From Aneurinibacillus tyrosinisolvens (GTDB lineage: Bacteria; Bacillota; Bacilli; Aneurinibacillales; Aneurinibacillaceae), in the NCBI RefSeq assembly GCF_001015055.1, contig NZ_BBWZ01000013.1:52064-116063 (forward strand): a stretch of DNA of 64,000 bases, given 5' to 3'. Numbering within the stretch: the first letter of the stretch is position 1; the number at the start of each line of letters is the position of its first letter. Made by a program: the position numbers and the translations under genes. The notes below the pieces were generated by a model. The model was given only the letters and a program-made list of their open reading frames with translations, had not been told where the DNA came from and did no database searches. Shown piece after piece: positions 17,287 to 25,808 of the stretch.

Positions 17287-19192
17287 GCTTTTTCTCTCCT
17301 GACACGGGTGGAATATTTCTACGAAGCAGGCTAACGGCTTTTTTTATATCCTCGAAATCGGCGTGAGCATAAGGGGTGGTTTCTTTTAACGTCTTATGTC
17401 CAAGTGCTTTAGCTATAACTTCTACTCTTCCACCTCGTTGGATAAGATGAGCCGTGAAAGTATGACGAATGGTATGAGGGCTAACAGGTTTTTCAATATG
17501 AGCAGCTTCGGAATATTTTCGTATACGCCTTGTTATGGTCCATGGTTTAATACGAGTTCCTTTTTGATTCAATAGGAAGGGGCCAGATTTGGCTTTGCGA
17601 TAGAGCCCAATATACTGTTTTAAGTCGTTAATAGCGGCTTTAGGAATAGCTATTTGACGATCACGCGATTTTCCTTCTCGTACATGAATCCAGCCTTCTT
17701 TTAGGTCCACATCTTCGATGTTTAAAGCACTCAGTTCTCCGACACGGAGCCCTGTTGCATAGAGTACCAAAAGAGTAATAAAGTCCATAAAACCTTCGCT
17801 AGTTGAGCGATCAGGTGCAGAAAGTATACGTTGCATTTCTTCTTCTGTTAAATAGCTTTGTTCTTTTGACTGTTTGGGTACCATTTTAAGGACCTCCATC
17901 GGATTATCAGTTCTCCAGCCACGGTCTATGGCGTAAGCCATAAACGAGCGAAGGTGGGATAGATTTTTGTCTATCGTACATGGAGAGATTCCGGCTTGTC
18001 TACGAGCACTCAGCCAGCGAATGATGTCTGTGCCACATAAGACCTTAATGCCCTTCTCTAGACAATGAGGACAGCCTACGGCAAGTCGAATAAGACTGAA
18101 ACGAAATTCCTTTAACGTAGCATTTGAATATTTGTTCATATCTTCTGCAATCCGAAGAAATTCTTGAATTTGTTCGGCTAATTTCCCTGTAAGTGGTTCG
18201 GCTACGGGAGTCATCGTATATTTTCGACGTAAGGGTTTATTTTGGCTGGATACGTTAACGATTTCCAACTTGGGTTTTGATGGACAAGACATCTCGTTGA
18301 TAGGGTGTGACTCAAGTGTTGCAGCTATCTCTGGGTTTTGAATCCGAGTATAATGAAGGGTTGTTGTAAGTCGCTTATGGCCTAACCAATCTTTTATCTG
18401 TACGATATTGCCTCCTTGTTGATAGAGATGAGTAGCGCATGTGTGACGAAGTTGATGGGGGCGAAGGGGTTTTCCCCACATCTCATGATACTTCCTAAAG
18501 GTAACACCTATTAAGTTATTGTCCATCGCTTCTTTCCGCCAGGTTAAGAATAAGGGCGAGTTAGGTTCAAGATCATTACGCGTAGCTAAATAAATCTGAA
18601 GTAATTCTAATATCTCATTAACAACAGGAACTCGCCGTTCTTTTCGCCCTTTTCCTTCTTGAATGATGAGAACTTGTTCTTCCCATAGAACATCTCTGAT
18701 CTGTAAGTTTGCTGCTTCTCCAGCTCGAATGCCGGAGGCATACAAAAGAGCAAATAAGGCTAGATTACGCTTTCGGATAGGGTCGAATTGACGTCGGCTT
18801 AAACAACTGTCGATTTGCCTTTTTAATTCCTTAAGGCAATCTTGAATCTCTTCTAATGAAGCGATTTCAGGTAAGGATTGATAAGGATCTAGATTCGTAT
18901 ACCTTAGATGACGAGCAGGATTTTCTGAACGTATTTCTTGTTGCACTAAGTAAGTGAAGAAAGAACGAATCTGACCAATGATTAAATTTTGATATCCATG
19001 AGATTTGCCTTCTGTGCGTTCAATACAGTAGTTTTCCAAGTGAATGAGATCAACATTTTGAAAATCGATGGATAAGTTCTCTAGATATTGGACTAGCTTT
19101 TTAAGTTCCCGCCAAGTAGCTTTCACCACTTTTGGCGTATATCCTCGAATAATGGTTTGATATTCTCGATAATCTTCAATGATAGATTCCAT
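17279..19192 (-). CDS. Tandem fused double tyrosine recombinase (637 aa)
   Basis: One ORF holding two full tyrosine recombinases. Domain set 1: core-binding about residues 1-95, then GIRAGEAANL (Arg about 156), EGKGRKERRVP, HQLRHTCATHL (about 246-256), WLGHKRLTTTLHY (His about 272, Tyr about 281). Domain set 2: core-binding about 330-430, then GLRVGELSAL (about 483), EGKSRDRQIAIP, HTIRHTFTAHL (about 573-583), ALGHKTLKETTPY (His about 599, Tyr about 608). Both keep every catalytic residue. The linker (about 300-330) has no stop or start signal. Tn554 TnpB is similarly long but, as I recall, has only one catalytic domain. GGAGAGG precedes the ATG at 19192. Confidence 0.9.
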   Translation of the reverse strand: MESIIEDYREYQTIIRGYTPKVVKATWRELKKLVQYLENLSIDFQNVDLIHLENYCIERTEGKSHGYQNLIIGQIRSFFTYLVQQEIRSENPARHLRYTNLDPYQSLPEIASLEEIQDCLKELKRQIDSCLSRRQFDPIRKRNLALFALLYASGIRAGEAANLQIRDVLWEEQVLIIQEGKGRKERRVPVVNEILELLQIYLATRNDLEPNSPLFLTWRKEAMDNNLIGVTFRKYHEMWGKPLRPHQLRHTCATHLYQQGGNIVQIKDWLGHKRLTTTLHYTRIQNPEIAATLESHPINEMSCPSKPKLEIVNVSSQNKPLRRKYTMTPVAEPLTGKLAEQIQEFLRIAEDMNKYSNATLKEFRFSLIRLAVGCPHCLEKGIKVLCGTDIIRWLSARRQAGISPCTIDKNLSHLRSFMAYAIDRGWRTDNPMEVLKMVPKQSKEQSYLTEEEMQRILSAPDRSTSEGFMDFITLLVLYATGLRVGELSALNIEDVDLKEGWIHVREGKSRDRQIAIPKAAINDLKQYIGLYRKAKSGPFLLNQKGTRIKPWTITRRIRKYSEAAHIEKPVSPHTIRHTFTAHLIQRGGRVEVIAKALGHKTLKETTPYAHADFEDIKKAVSLLRRNIPPVSGEKKHE

Positions 19193-19220
19193 AAGATGTA
19201 CACCTCTCCATAGTTAGTTT

Positions 19221-19240
19221 ACAAGATCTTACGATCTTGT
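19221..19240. promoter_or_regulatory. Hairpin/operator-like repeat upstream of the recombinase operon
   Basis: ACAAGATC (19221-19228) and GATCTTGT (19233-19240) are exact complements, inside a wider CCATAG...CTATGG pair (19208-19213 and 19253-19258). It lies between the element's right end and the first recombinase start, where promoter control or recombinase binding would be expected. Confidence 0.45.
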
Positions 19241-19278
19241 GTAGGGCTGATCCTATGGTTCTATCTTATATCGCTAAA

Positions 19279-19284
19279 GAGAAG
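19279..19284 (+). repeat. Right 6-bp flanking direct repeat of the RIT-like element
   Basis: GAGAAG, the second copy; the interrupted reverse transcriptase frame resumes here. Confidence 0.85.
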
Positions 19285-20124
19285 TTCTTCGACAAAGTGA
19301 ACCATGACCGCTTAATGAGGAAAGTAGCGGAGAAAGTAGAGGATAAAACCCTTCTCCTATTGATTCGTCGCTTTCTTCAATCGGGCGTCATGGTAAACGG
19401 AGTCGTTAGAGATTCAGAGGAAGGCACACCGCAAGGTGGCCCCTTAAGTCCACTTTTATCCAACATTGTGCTGGATGAACTGGATAAGGAATTGGAGAAG
19501 CGAGGACATAAATTTGTCCGCTATGCAGACGATTGTAATATTTACGTTCGTACCAGCAAAGCGGGGGAACGGGTAAAAGCATCGGTTACCACCTTTATTG
19601 AAGAAACGTTGAAATTGAAAGTGAATCAAGAAAAGAGTGCGGTAGACCGTCCGTGGAAACGAAAGTTTCTGGGCTTTAGCTTTACTTTTCATCTCAAACC
19701 GAAAGTCCGTATCGCTTCCCAATCGCTACAGCGGGTCAAACAGAAAATCCGTCAAATCACATCTCGGAAAAGGCCAGTTTTTCTTGGTGATAGAATCGAG
19801 GAACTGAATGAGTATTTGACAGGATGGCTGGGATACTTTGCGCTGGCAGATACGCCAAGTGTTTTCAAACAACTTGATGAATGGACTCGCAGACGGCTGC
19901 GAATGTGCTTATGGAAACAATGGAAACTTCCCCGAACAAAAGTAAAAAGGCTCATCGCTTTAGGCGTGCCTAAAGGAAAAGCCTACGAATGGGGAAATTC
20001 CCGCAAGGGATATTGGCGTATCTCGAAAAGCCCTGTCCTGCACAGACCCTTGAACAATCGATTCTTCGAATCGTATCAGCTTAAAAGTCTGGCAGAACGA
20101 TATAACTCCTTACGGAGTACATAA

Positions 20125-20197
20125 TGAACCGCCGTATACCGAACGGTACGTACGGTGGTGTGAGAGGTCGGGGGTTCATCACCCCCTCCTACTCGAT
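20125..20197 (+). ncRNA. Group IIC intron domains V and VI
   Basis: Domain V core GAACCGCCGTATACCGAACG...CGTACGGTGGTG (20125-20160), then domain VI with a GGGGGT...ACCCCC stem and the terminal ACTCGAT. Confidence 0.88.
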
Positions 20198-20384
20198 TAT
20201 AAGAGCAAAAAAAGAAGCCTTATCGCTTCTGTTGTTCTTTTGACCATTTTCCCTTAAAACTTTCGTTTGAACTTTCATGAAGCGATCGTATTTTCCCCTG
20301 CTTTATTGATAAATTTAATTCTTAAATGAGTATCAAGAATGTAAATACCGTTCCTAAAAACATAGACATTTGTGTACAATAAAT

Positions 20385-20697
20385 GACATGCCTTCTTCAA
20401 ATGAATAAATCCATTTGGACGCAGGACGAACAGTGCTTCCTGCGGATTGCGTCAAGGAATCACGCCTTGAATACAAAACCCACCATCCATACAAAAACGT
20501 CTTTCGACCTTTTTACATTTCAACGGACAGATCACAGCGTCACGAAAGTGATGAAGGATAGGGCTTAACAACCCCGCCCTGTATAAGCTGTTAGCTTCGC
20601 CAGATAAAACAGTAAATGATTTCGAAAAGATAGAGTACGTGGTCATGTTCATCCTTACAGGCGAACACAAAGCGTTGCTCTATCCGTTTTTTGTTTT
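20385..20697 (-). ncRNA. Candidate omega/re-RNA at the tnpB 3' end
   Basis: About 310 bases without a plausible gene between tnpB and the element end. Hairpins include CGCAGGA...TCCTGCG (20420-20426 / 20438-20444), CAAGG...CCTTG (20453-20457 / 20465-20469) and a long-range GATAGAG/CTCTATC pair near 20630-20690. TnpB guide RNAs arise from exactly this position. A 61-codon ORF here on the plus strand looks accidental. Confidence 0.5.
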
Positions 20698-22264
20698 TTA
20701 AATAAAATCAGCTTGAAGCAGTTGAATTTTTTCATTAAACGAAAGTTGTTTTTTTATACTTTTGGTAATGGATGCCCATTGGCTGTATCGTTTTTTGTTT
20801 TTGTTCCATGTCTTTGGCAAAGGAAGGACGGTAAAACCTTTCGGTTTTTCGATTTTCAAACCCAATCCACGGCGACCAATAACAAGAGCCGCAGACCCAT
20901 GTGAGGAAAAACCGTATCGTTTCATAAATTTCATATGACCAATTTGCGATGTATAAGCAGGATTGACATGCCATGTGCCGATTCCTTCTTTTTTTGCCTT
21001 CGCAAGGAGTATGTCTTTAAATGCAGTGTACGCAAACCCCGAAAGCATCCGTCCGTATTTTTTGCTTTGCTCTCCTAACGATGCCTTCTTTTTGGCAAAG
21101 GATAGTTTTTCGTAAACAATATGCTTTCCTTTGTCCCTCGCATATTCTACAACCTGCTTGATTGCGTCCCCAAGGGACGCCTTTGCCTGTTCTTGTGATA
21201 CATTGTACATACGAACAGGAATGAACCATTCTTTCAGTGGATTTCCGAATCGGTCAATATCTACCACGGATAAGAAACCCGCATTCAAATCAACGGCGAT
21301 GACACCACCCAATTTCGAAGTGGCTGTCGAAGGGATTTCTTTTTCTGTGGTTGCTAGAATGTACCATCCTTTGTCCTTACGGACAAAGCGATACGAAATA
21401 GAACTTTTCACGTATTTTTTTGGGTTTCCCCCGCTTGTTTCTCCGATATAAATTTCACGTGCTTCGTCCAATTCTTTTTGTCCGTACGGAAACATTACAT
21501 TTTCAAGCGTAAGATATTCTCCATATTCTTTTTCGAATTGATACGCCACACGCAACCGAAGGTTGTTTTCTTTATCATACGTACAAGATTGATTGCCATA
21601 TGTCTCGTCTTTTGAACCAACGACAGTGAATTGTGAAGAACGAGCATGGTCCCAATCCCGTTTCCATTCTGCATGACTTTTCCAACCGTTGTCTTCTAGA
21701 TGAAACTGCTTATGAAAAAGTTTTCTTGAACCAAAACAGAGGGAGGGAACGTTCCGTTCTTTTCTTTTTATATAATTAGCAAGCTTATGTTCTAAATTTC
21801 GAAGTTTTCGCTTTTTTTGGTGAATGAAATGTTTAATGTTCCGATATTTTTTAACTGTTTTTTCAAATTGTACATCTTTCATAGACAGCAATATGAGTTT
21901 TTTTATGTACTTTTGTTTTTTTGTTGTTCTTTTTTTCTCTATCGATTGTTGCACTTCTTTGATTTTTTAACTCTGTTATCTCTATGGCATATTCAAGCGA
22001 TTCTTTCGTTGCCTTCACTTTCCCTTTAAGGTGCATCTGAATGGAATTGAACTGCCTTGCGGTGATTTGATATTTTGAAATAAATTTGCTTTTTGTCGAT
22101 GTGAGCGAAGCGTTATGGACATACAATGCAACAAATAGTCTTCGTTCGACATGACCAAAAAACGCACCAAATACAGAGAAATAATCGTATAAAGAAGAAG
22201 ACGTTCCGTCTTCATTTCGCACTACGATTTCATTCTTCACTTTCGTTTGGTACGTTTGCAACAT
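20698..22264 (-). pseudogene. tnpB: TnpB-like RNA-guided nuclease gene with a frameshift
   Basis: The N-terminal part (22264 to about 21925) starts MLQTYQTKVKNEIV and overlaps the recombinase gene. The frame changes near an A7 run (about 21925-21950), and the rest runs to 20698. RuvC-like features: first Asp in GGVIAVDLNAGFLSVVDID, Glu in HIVYEKLSFAKKK; LCFGSRKLFHKQFHLE is typical of this TnpB branch. At the third acidic site, where TnpB has D-R-D-x-N-A-A, the sequence is SSHGSAALVIGRRG, with no Asp. No zinc-ribbon CxxC pairs are present. As I recall this is a feature of the branch, not just of this copy. The frameshift makes a full-length product unlikely unless slippage occurs. Confidence 0.75.
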
Positions 22265-22895
22265 CCTCTAACACTCCTTTCACTTTATCTTTTAATAATT
22301 GATTTTTATGACTTTGTAATCCATATAATTTTCCTGAAAAACTTGTGACAACGGCTAACAAATCCTCTGCCAGTTCTTGTTGTGTTGTTTTTTCCTCTGT
22401 TTGTTCGTGAAGTACATGAACGGAAACACCATGACTAGAAAAATAGGTTTCTAAATAATGAAAGCCAAAACGTGTTAATCTATCTTTGTACAAAACAAAA
22501 ACATCCGTAATTTCTCCGTCTTTGGCGATTTTCATTAGCTTTTGAATTCCTTTTCGTTGATCGTTTAAGCCTGATCCTACATCTGTGATGCTAACAAGAG
22601 AAGTCGGATTTTCCGCTTTTGCTTTCTCCAACAAAATATGAACCTGACGATCCAAATCTCCTTTTTTCTTTTGTTCAGCAGACGAAACTCGTGCATAAAC
22701 AGCGATGTGTTTTTCATTTTGAGATGATATTTCGCCCATTAACCGTTCAACTTCTGAAGCAGGAACTCTTCTTCTACCTCCAGGTGTTCGTATCATTTTT
22801 ATTTTTCCAGCTACATCCCAACGTTGAAGTGTTTTCGTTGACACACCTAACATGTCACACGCTTTTGATAATGTATATAATCCTGAATTATTCAT
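22230..22895 (-). CDS. tnpA: IS607-family serine recombinase (transposase)
   Basis: A 221-residue protein with an N-terminal MerR-like helix-turn-helix (LSKACDMLGVSTKTLQRWD, then the TPGGRRRVPASEVERL wing) and a serine-recombinase catalytic domain: IAVYARVSSAEQKKKGDLDRQ with the nucleophile Ser, DVGSGLNDQRKGIQKLM, and VFVLYKDRLTRFGF with its active-site Arg. It catalyses excision and insertion of the element with little target specificity. It appears intact. Its end overlaps the start of the TnpB gene by 35 bases. Confidence 0.93.
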   Translation of the reverse strand: MNNSGLYTLSKACDMLGVSTKTLQRWDVAGKIKMIRTPGGRRRVPASEVERLMGEISSQNEKHIAVYARVSSAEQKKKGDLDRQVHILLEKAKAENPTSLVSITDVGSGLNDQRKGIQKLMKIAKDGEITDVFVLYKDRLTRFGFHYLETYFSSHGVSVHVLHEQTEEKTTQQELAEDLLAVVTSFSGKLYGLQSHKNQLLKDKVKGVLEDVANVPNESEE

Positions 22896-22959
22896 ATAGC
22901 GAGACCGAAGGTCTCATGATCCTTGGTAACACGATATATTAGCAACATTTTTCACTTCA

Positions 22960-24390
22960 CCTAATCGGGGAAACAACAAAAAGAGACCCATCTTTGGTAT
23001 TGTTATAAGTACGACCAAACAACAAACCAAGGGGGTCTCCTTATGAAGAGTGTAACGGAAAAATCCATGGACTACAACAAAAGGATTAAAATTAATTTTG
23101 AAGGTGGAAACCTAACCTCGGATGCCGGATTGCTTTTATATAAAGAATTTGATGAAAAAATTGGATTTAGCCAAACGATTCGTCAGATGTTAAAAATCAA
23201 AGATCCGGTTTCTCATCACACACATACAAATGAAGATGTAATGATTCAAAAAATCTATCAGCATTTGGTTGGCTATCATACGGATGATCATGCGGACGAA
23301 CTAAAGAATGAGCCTGTATTTACAACGATTTTAGAAAAAGAACGTTTGGCGTCTCAGCCTACCCTTTCTAGACTCAATCAAAAGTTCGATAAAGAGGCAA
23401 TGAAACAACTGCAATCGATTAATCGTATCCTTTTGGATCGTATTATCCATAAAATACAGCCAGCAGATTCATTTGTTTGGGATCTGGATTCATCCAATTT
23501 TGCGACATATGGACAACAACATGGTGCTGCTTTCAATTCACATTACCAAACGAATGGCTATCATCCTCTTTTCATGTTCGATGGCCTAACGGGTGATTGC
23601 ATAAAAGGGGAACTTCGTTCCGGAAACGTTTATACCTCTCGACAAGTCGTACGATTTGTCGGCCCAGAGATCAAAAGATTCAAGAAAAAATGCCCTGGTG
23701 CCACCATCTGCATTCGAGCAGATAGTGGCTTCGCAGTACCTGAACTTTATGAGTTGGCCGAAACACATGGAGTGAATTATGTGATTCGTTTGAAAGCCAA
23801 TGCTCGTTTGAAGGCGAAAGCACAAGAAATCGAAGAAACGTTAAGAGAGCAATATGATCTCAATACAACGGAGCGAAAAGTATTTTACAAAGAGTTTCTG
23901 TATCAAGCTGCAAGATGGAACCAGCCCAGACGCGTGGTTGTCAAAATAGAGAAGCCGGAAGGTGAACTTTTCTCTATTTACACGTTTATTGTTACAAATC
24001 TTAAACTATCCCCCAAAAACATCGTTATGTTTTATCAAAACCGTGGGACAATGGAAAATTTTATTAAAGAAGGGAAATACGGCTTCGCCTTCGATCATAT
24101 GAATAGTTCTGATTTCTATATCAATGCCTGCAAATTCCAATTGGCAATTTTGGCTTACAACTTTCATAATTGGTTTCGCCGACTCTGTTTACCAAAGAAA
24201 TTGAAAACCAATCGTATAGAAACCCTTCGTACAAAGTTGATTAAAATTGCAGGAAAAATCGTGAACACTGGGAGGTACACCATTTTCAAACTGTGTAGCA
24301 GTTGTTTATATCAACAAGCCTTTTGGAAAACGATACATAAGATACAGCAACTCCCGGGTTTCCTATAAAAGTAAACTGCAAAAGAGGGTT
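22960..24390 (+). mobile_element. IS1380-family insertion sequence (right end uncertain)
   Basis: The left end is probably CCTAATCGGGGAAAC at 22960, matching the CCT start and GGGG of IS1380 termini. No good right-hand complement or target duplication was found; the right end is placed just after the transposase stop. Confidence 0.55.
23043..24368 (+). CDS. IS1380-family DDE transposase
   Basis: A 441-residue transposase, full length for the family. Seen: NFEGGNLTSDAGLLLYKEF at the N-terminus, the first catalytic Asp in FVWDLDSSNFATYG (about residue 146), the second in TICIRADSGFAVPELYELAE (about 225) and the C-terminal Glu in NRGTMENFIKEGKYGF (about 337), an arrangement typical of IS1380. 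AGGGGGTC lies before the ATG at 23043. No internal stops or shifts, so it may be active. Confidence 0.92.
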   Translation: MKSVTEKSMDYNKRIKINFEGGNLTSDAGLLLYKEFDEKIGFSQTIRQMLKIKDPVSHHTHTNEDVMIQKIYQHLVGYHTDDHADELKNEPVFTTILEKERLASQPTLSRLNQKFDKEAMKQLQSINRILLDRIIHKIQPADSFVWDLDSSNFATYGQQHGAAFNSHYQTNGYHPLFMFDGLTGDCIKGELRSGNVYTSRQVVRFVGPEIKRFKKKCPGATICIRADSGFAVPELYELAETHGVNYVIRLKANARLKAKAQEIEETLREQYDLNTTERKVFYKEFLYQAARWNQPRRVVVKIEKPEGELFSIYTFIVTNLKLSPKNIVMFYQNRGTMENFIKEGKYGFAFDHMNSSDFYINACKFQLAILAYNFHNWFRRLCLPKKLKTNRIETLRTKLIKIAGKIVNTGRYTIFKLCSSCLYQQAFWKTIHKIQQLPGFL

Positions 24391-24920
24391 GAAAAATCTT
24401 TCTTCTTGAATGAGGGATAAGTGTACCCTTTTTGATTAAAATTGGTTTAAATTGTAAAATGTTTGAGCCAAAAACTCATCTTAAAATCGCTTATCGTTTT
24501 TAATCATGAAAAGTAGCTCACTTACTTTACGAATATTTCCATTCCATCACCCTATCGGTGTGTAATTACTACACTATGAATAATTCAGGATAATTTATTT
24601 TCCATATTTTAAACATATCACTTTGTATATGTTTGTCAATATATGTATACTTATAAACAAAACTGAAAAAACCCTCTTCGAGTTCGTCTAACGCTTCCTG
24701 GAATATGTCAATGATGTCCATCCCCTTTGTTAATTCCCTCTATGTCTATTCATTCCATTATAACGATTAAACCCCACAGATAGTTAGTTTTACTCCATAA
24801 TATTTTTTGTGTGTTGCATAGGAGATTTTAGGAAGCGGCTTAAATAAAACATGGTTTTTGTTTTAAATGGAATAATGAGAGAGGGACACTATTACTTGTA
24901 AGTATGAAGGAGATTTAAGA
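24369..24920. other. Gene-free stretch between IS1380 and rpiA
   Basis: About 550 AT-rich bases. I see no ORF with a ribosome site, no RNA gene and no strong hairpin. It probably holds the insertion-sequence border and the rpiA promoter, which I cannot place. Confidence 0.5.
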
Positions 24921-25616
24921 ATGAATGAAAAACAACTTGCAGGGGAAAAAGCTGCCGAGTTCATTGAAAATAAGACGGTGGTGGGGTTAGGAACAGGTTC
25001 TACCGTTTACTTCACCATAAAAAAGCTAAGCGAAAGAGTAAGTGAAGGATTAGAAATAAAAGCCGTATCAACGTCAACCTCCACCACACAGCTTGCTAAT
25101 TCCCTTGGAATACCGTTAATTTCAATGAATGAAGTGGAAAGAATTGACCTAACAATTGATGGCGCAGACGAAATTGATGCTCATTTCAATGGGATTAAAG
25201 GCGGGGGCGGAGCCTTGCTTTTTGAGAAGATTGTAGCCAATGCTTCTGACCAAATCATCTGGGTAGTGGATTCGTCAAAGATGGTTCAACAGCTGGGTGG
25301 TTTTCCGCTGCCAATTGAAGTCGTCCCGTTCGGCTATCAGCATGTCTTAGCATGGTTACGCAAGGAAGGACTGAACCCTATCCTCAGAATAAAAGGCAAT
25401 AAGCCTTTTATGACAGATAGCCATCATTTTATCATTGATTTACATATGAAGAGGATTGAGAAGCCTAACCAATTAGAAAATTTCTTAAATGGAATGACAG
25501 GTATCGTCGAACACGGTTTGTTTTTAAATATGGTGGATACGGTTATAATCGGCAACGAGGATTCAGCTGAAGTATTGAACTTGTCGGAAGGCAACAAACT
25601 CGATTGTAGGCAATAA
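24921..25616 (+). CDS. rpiA: Ribose-5-phosphate isomerase A
   Basis: Interconverts ribose 5-phosphate and ribulose 5-phosphate in the pentose phosphate pathway. Family motifs are visible: VVGLGTGSTVYFTIKKL (phosphate loop, about residues 20-36), VSTSTSTTQLA, LTIDGADEID (catalytic Asp region, about 77-86), IKGGGGALLFEKIVA (about 91-105) and FPLPIEVVPFG. At 231 residues it is of usual length. ATG at 24921 has GAAGGAGA upstream. It is AT-richer than the gluconate genes and stands beside remnants, so it may be an acquired second copy; ribulose 5-phosphate links it to the gluconate unit. Confidence 0.93.
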   Translation: MNEKQLAGEKAAEFIENKTVVGLGTGSTVYFTIKKLSERVSEGLEIKAVSTSTSTTQLANSLGIPLISMNEVERIDLTIDGADEIDAHFNGIKGGGGALLFEKIVANASDQIIWVVDSSKMVQQLGGFPLPIEVVPFGYQHVLAWLRKEGLNPILRIKGNKPFMTDSHHFIIDLHMKRIEKPNQLENFLNGMTGIVEHGLFLNMVDTVIIGNEDSAEVLNLSEGNKLDCRQ

Positions 25617-25808
25617 AGTCGATTGTAATCGAAAAGTATACAATGAATTAATATACTAATTAATGTATAAAAATAAGTCGGGTTATAGGAATGCATAAAT
25701 ATGAAGTCATTAGTACAAATGTTTTAATCAGGCATTTAAAACAGAAATTATATGTAACATCATCTGCTGTAGTAACGGTATTGTTACCAATGATTAGTGA
25801 GGTGAATT

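Larger units (their letters stand above)
16224..19278 (-). mobile_element. RIT-like transposon: three tyrosine-recombinase domains in two ORFs
   Basis: A 3055-base element inside the intron reverse transcriptase gene. Both ends carry TTTAGCGATAT in inverted orientation (16224-16234; 19268-19278), with weaker similarity beyond. GAGAAG flanks both sides (16218-16223, 19279-19284), and removing the element plus one copy rebuilds the host frame exactly. Its two minus-strand genes encode three complete tyrosine-recombinase catalytic domains, the content of 'recombinases in trio' (RIT) elements; here two domains are fused. It carries no cargo. The left end holds AGTTAAAT twice (16262-16269, 16294-16301), which may be recombinase arm sites. 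Confidence 0.85.
15807..20124 (+). pseudogene. ltrA: Class C group II intron reverse transcriptase/maturase, disrupted by insertion
   Basis: The N-terminal part starts at ATG 15807 (AAGGAG upstream): LSRDNLLLALKRVERNKGSHG, then RRVEIPKPNGGVRLLGIPTV and YGFRPSRRGHDAVRKA, reaching VVDMDLEK at 16223. The rest resumes at 19279 as EKFFDKVNHDRLM and carries TPQGGPLSPLL, the catalytic YADD (in FVRYADDCNIYV), the thumb/maturase domain (RPWKRKFLGFSF) and the usual end. The insertion cuts polymerase motif A (DLEKFFD) between Lys and Phe, so no working enzyme can be made. Excising the element with one copy of GAGAAG restores an uninterrupted frame of about 420 residues, standard for class C. Other intron copies could still act in trans. 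Confidence 0.92.
15252..20197 (+). mobile_element. Group IIC intron (Oceanobacillus-type), interrupted by a recombinase transposon
   Basis: The 5' end GTGTGCGCCCGGCATGGG at 15252 and the 3' part GAACCGCCGTATACCGAACG at 20125 match, as I recall them, the Oceanobacillus iheyensis group IIC intron. The 3' end is ACTCGAT at 20191-20197, giving the GUGYG...AY boundaries of group II introns. The encoded protein is a class C reverse transcriptase. The intron lies just behind a transcription terminator, typical of this class. A 3055-base element (16224-19278) sits inside the protein gene. Without it the intron would be about 1.89 kb, normal for class C. Confidence 0.92.
20385..22930 (-). mobile_element. 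IS607-family element (boundaries approximate)
   Basis: Contains an intact serine recombinase gene overlapping a TnpB-like gene, the arrangement of IS607 elements, plus a structured non-coding tail after tnpB. IS607 elements lack clear inverted repeats and target duplications, so the ends given are estimates: the left from the last strong hairpin of the tail, the right from a GAGACC/GGTCTC hairpin (22901-22915). Confidence 0.7.

Noticed and set aside
17279..19192. Tn554-type TnpB as the identity of the 637-residue protein
   Set aside because: Length fits, but two complete catalytic domains are present instead of one, and no TnpC-like gene or resistance cargo is found.
20383..20568. 61-codon plus-strand ORF beside tnpB
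   Set aside because: It overlaps the structured tail of the IS607 element, lacks a ribosome site and has no protein-like pattern.
22960..24390. Exact IS1380 inverted repeats and target duplication
   Set aside because: A good left end is visible, but no matching right end or flanking duplication could be found by eye.
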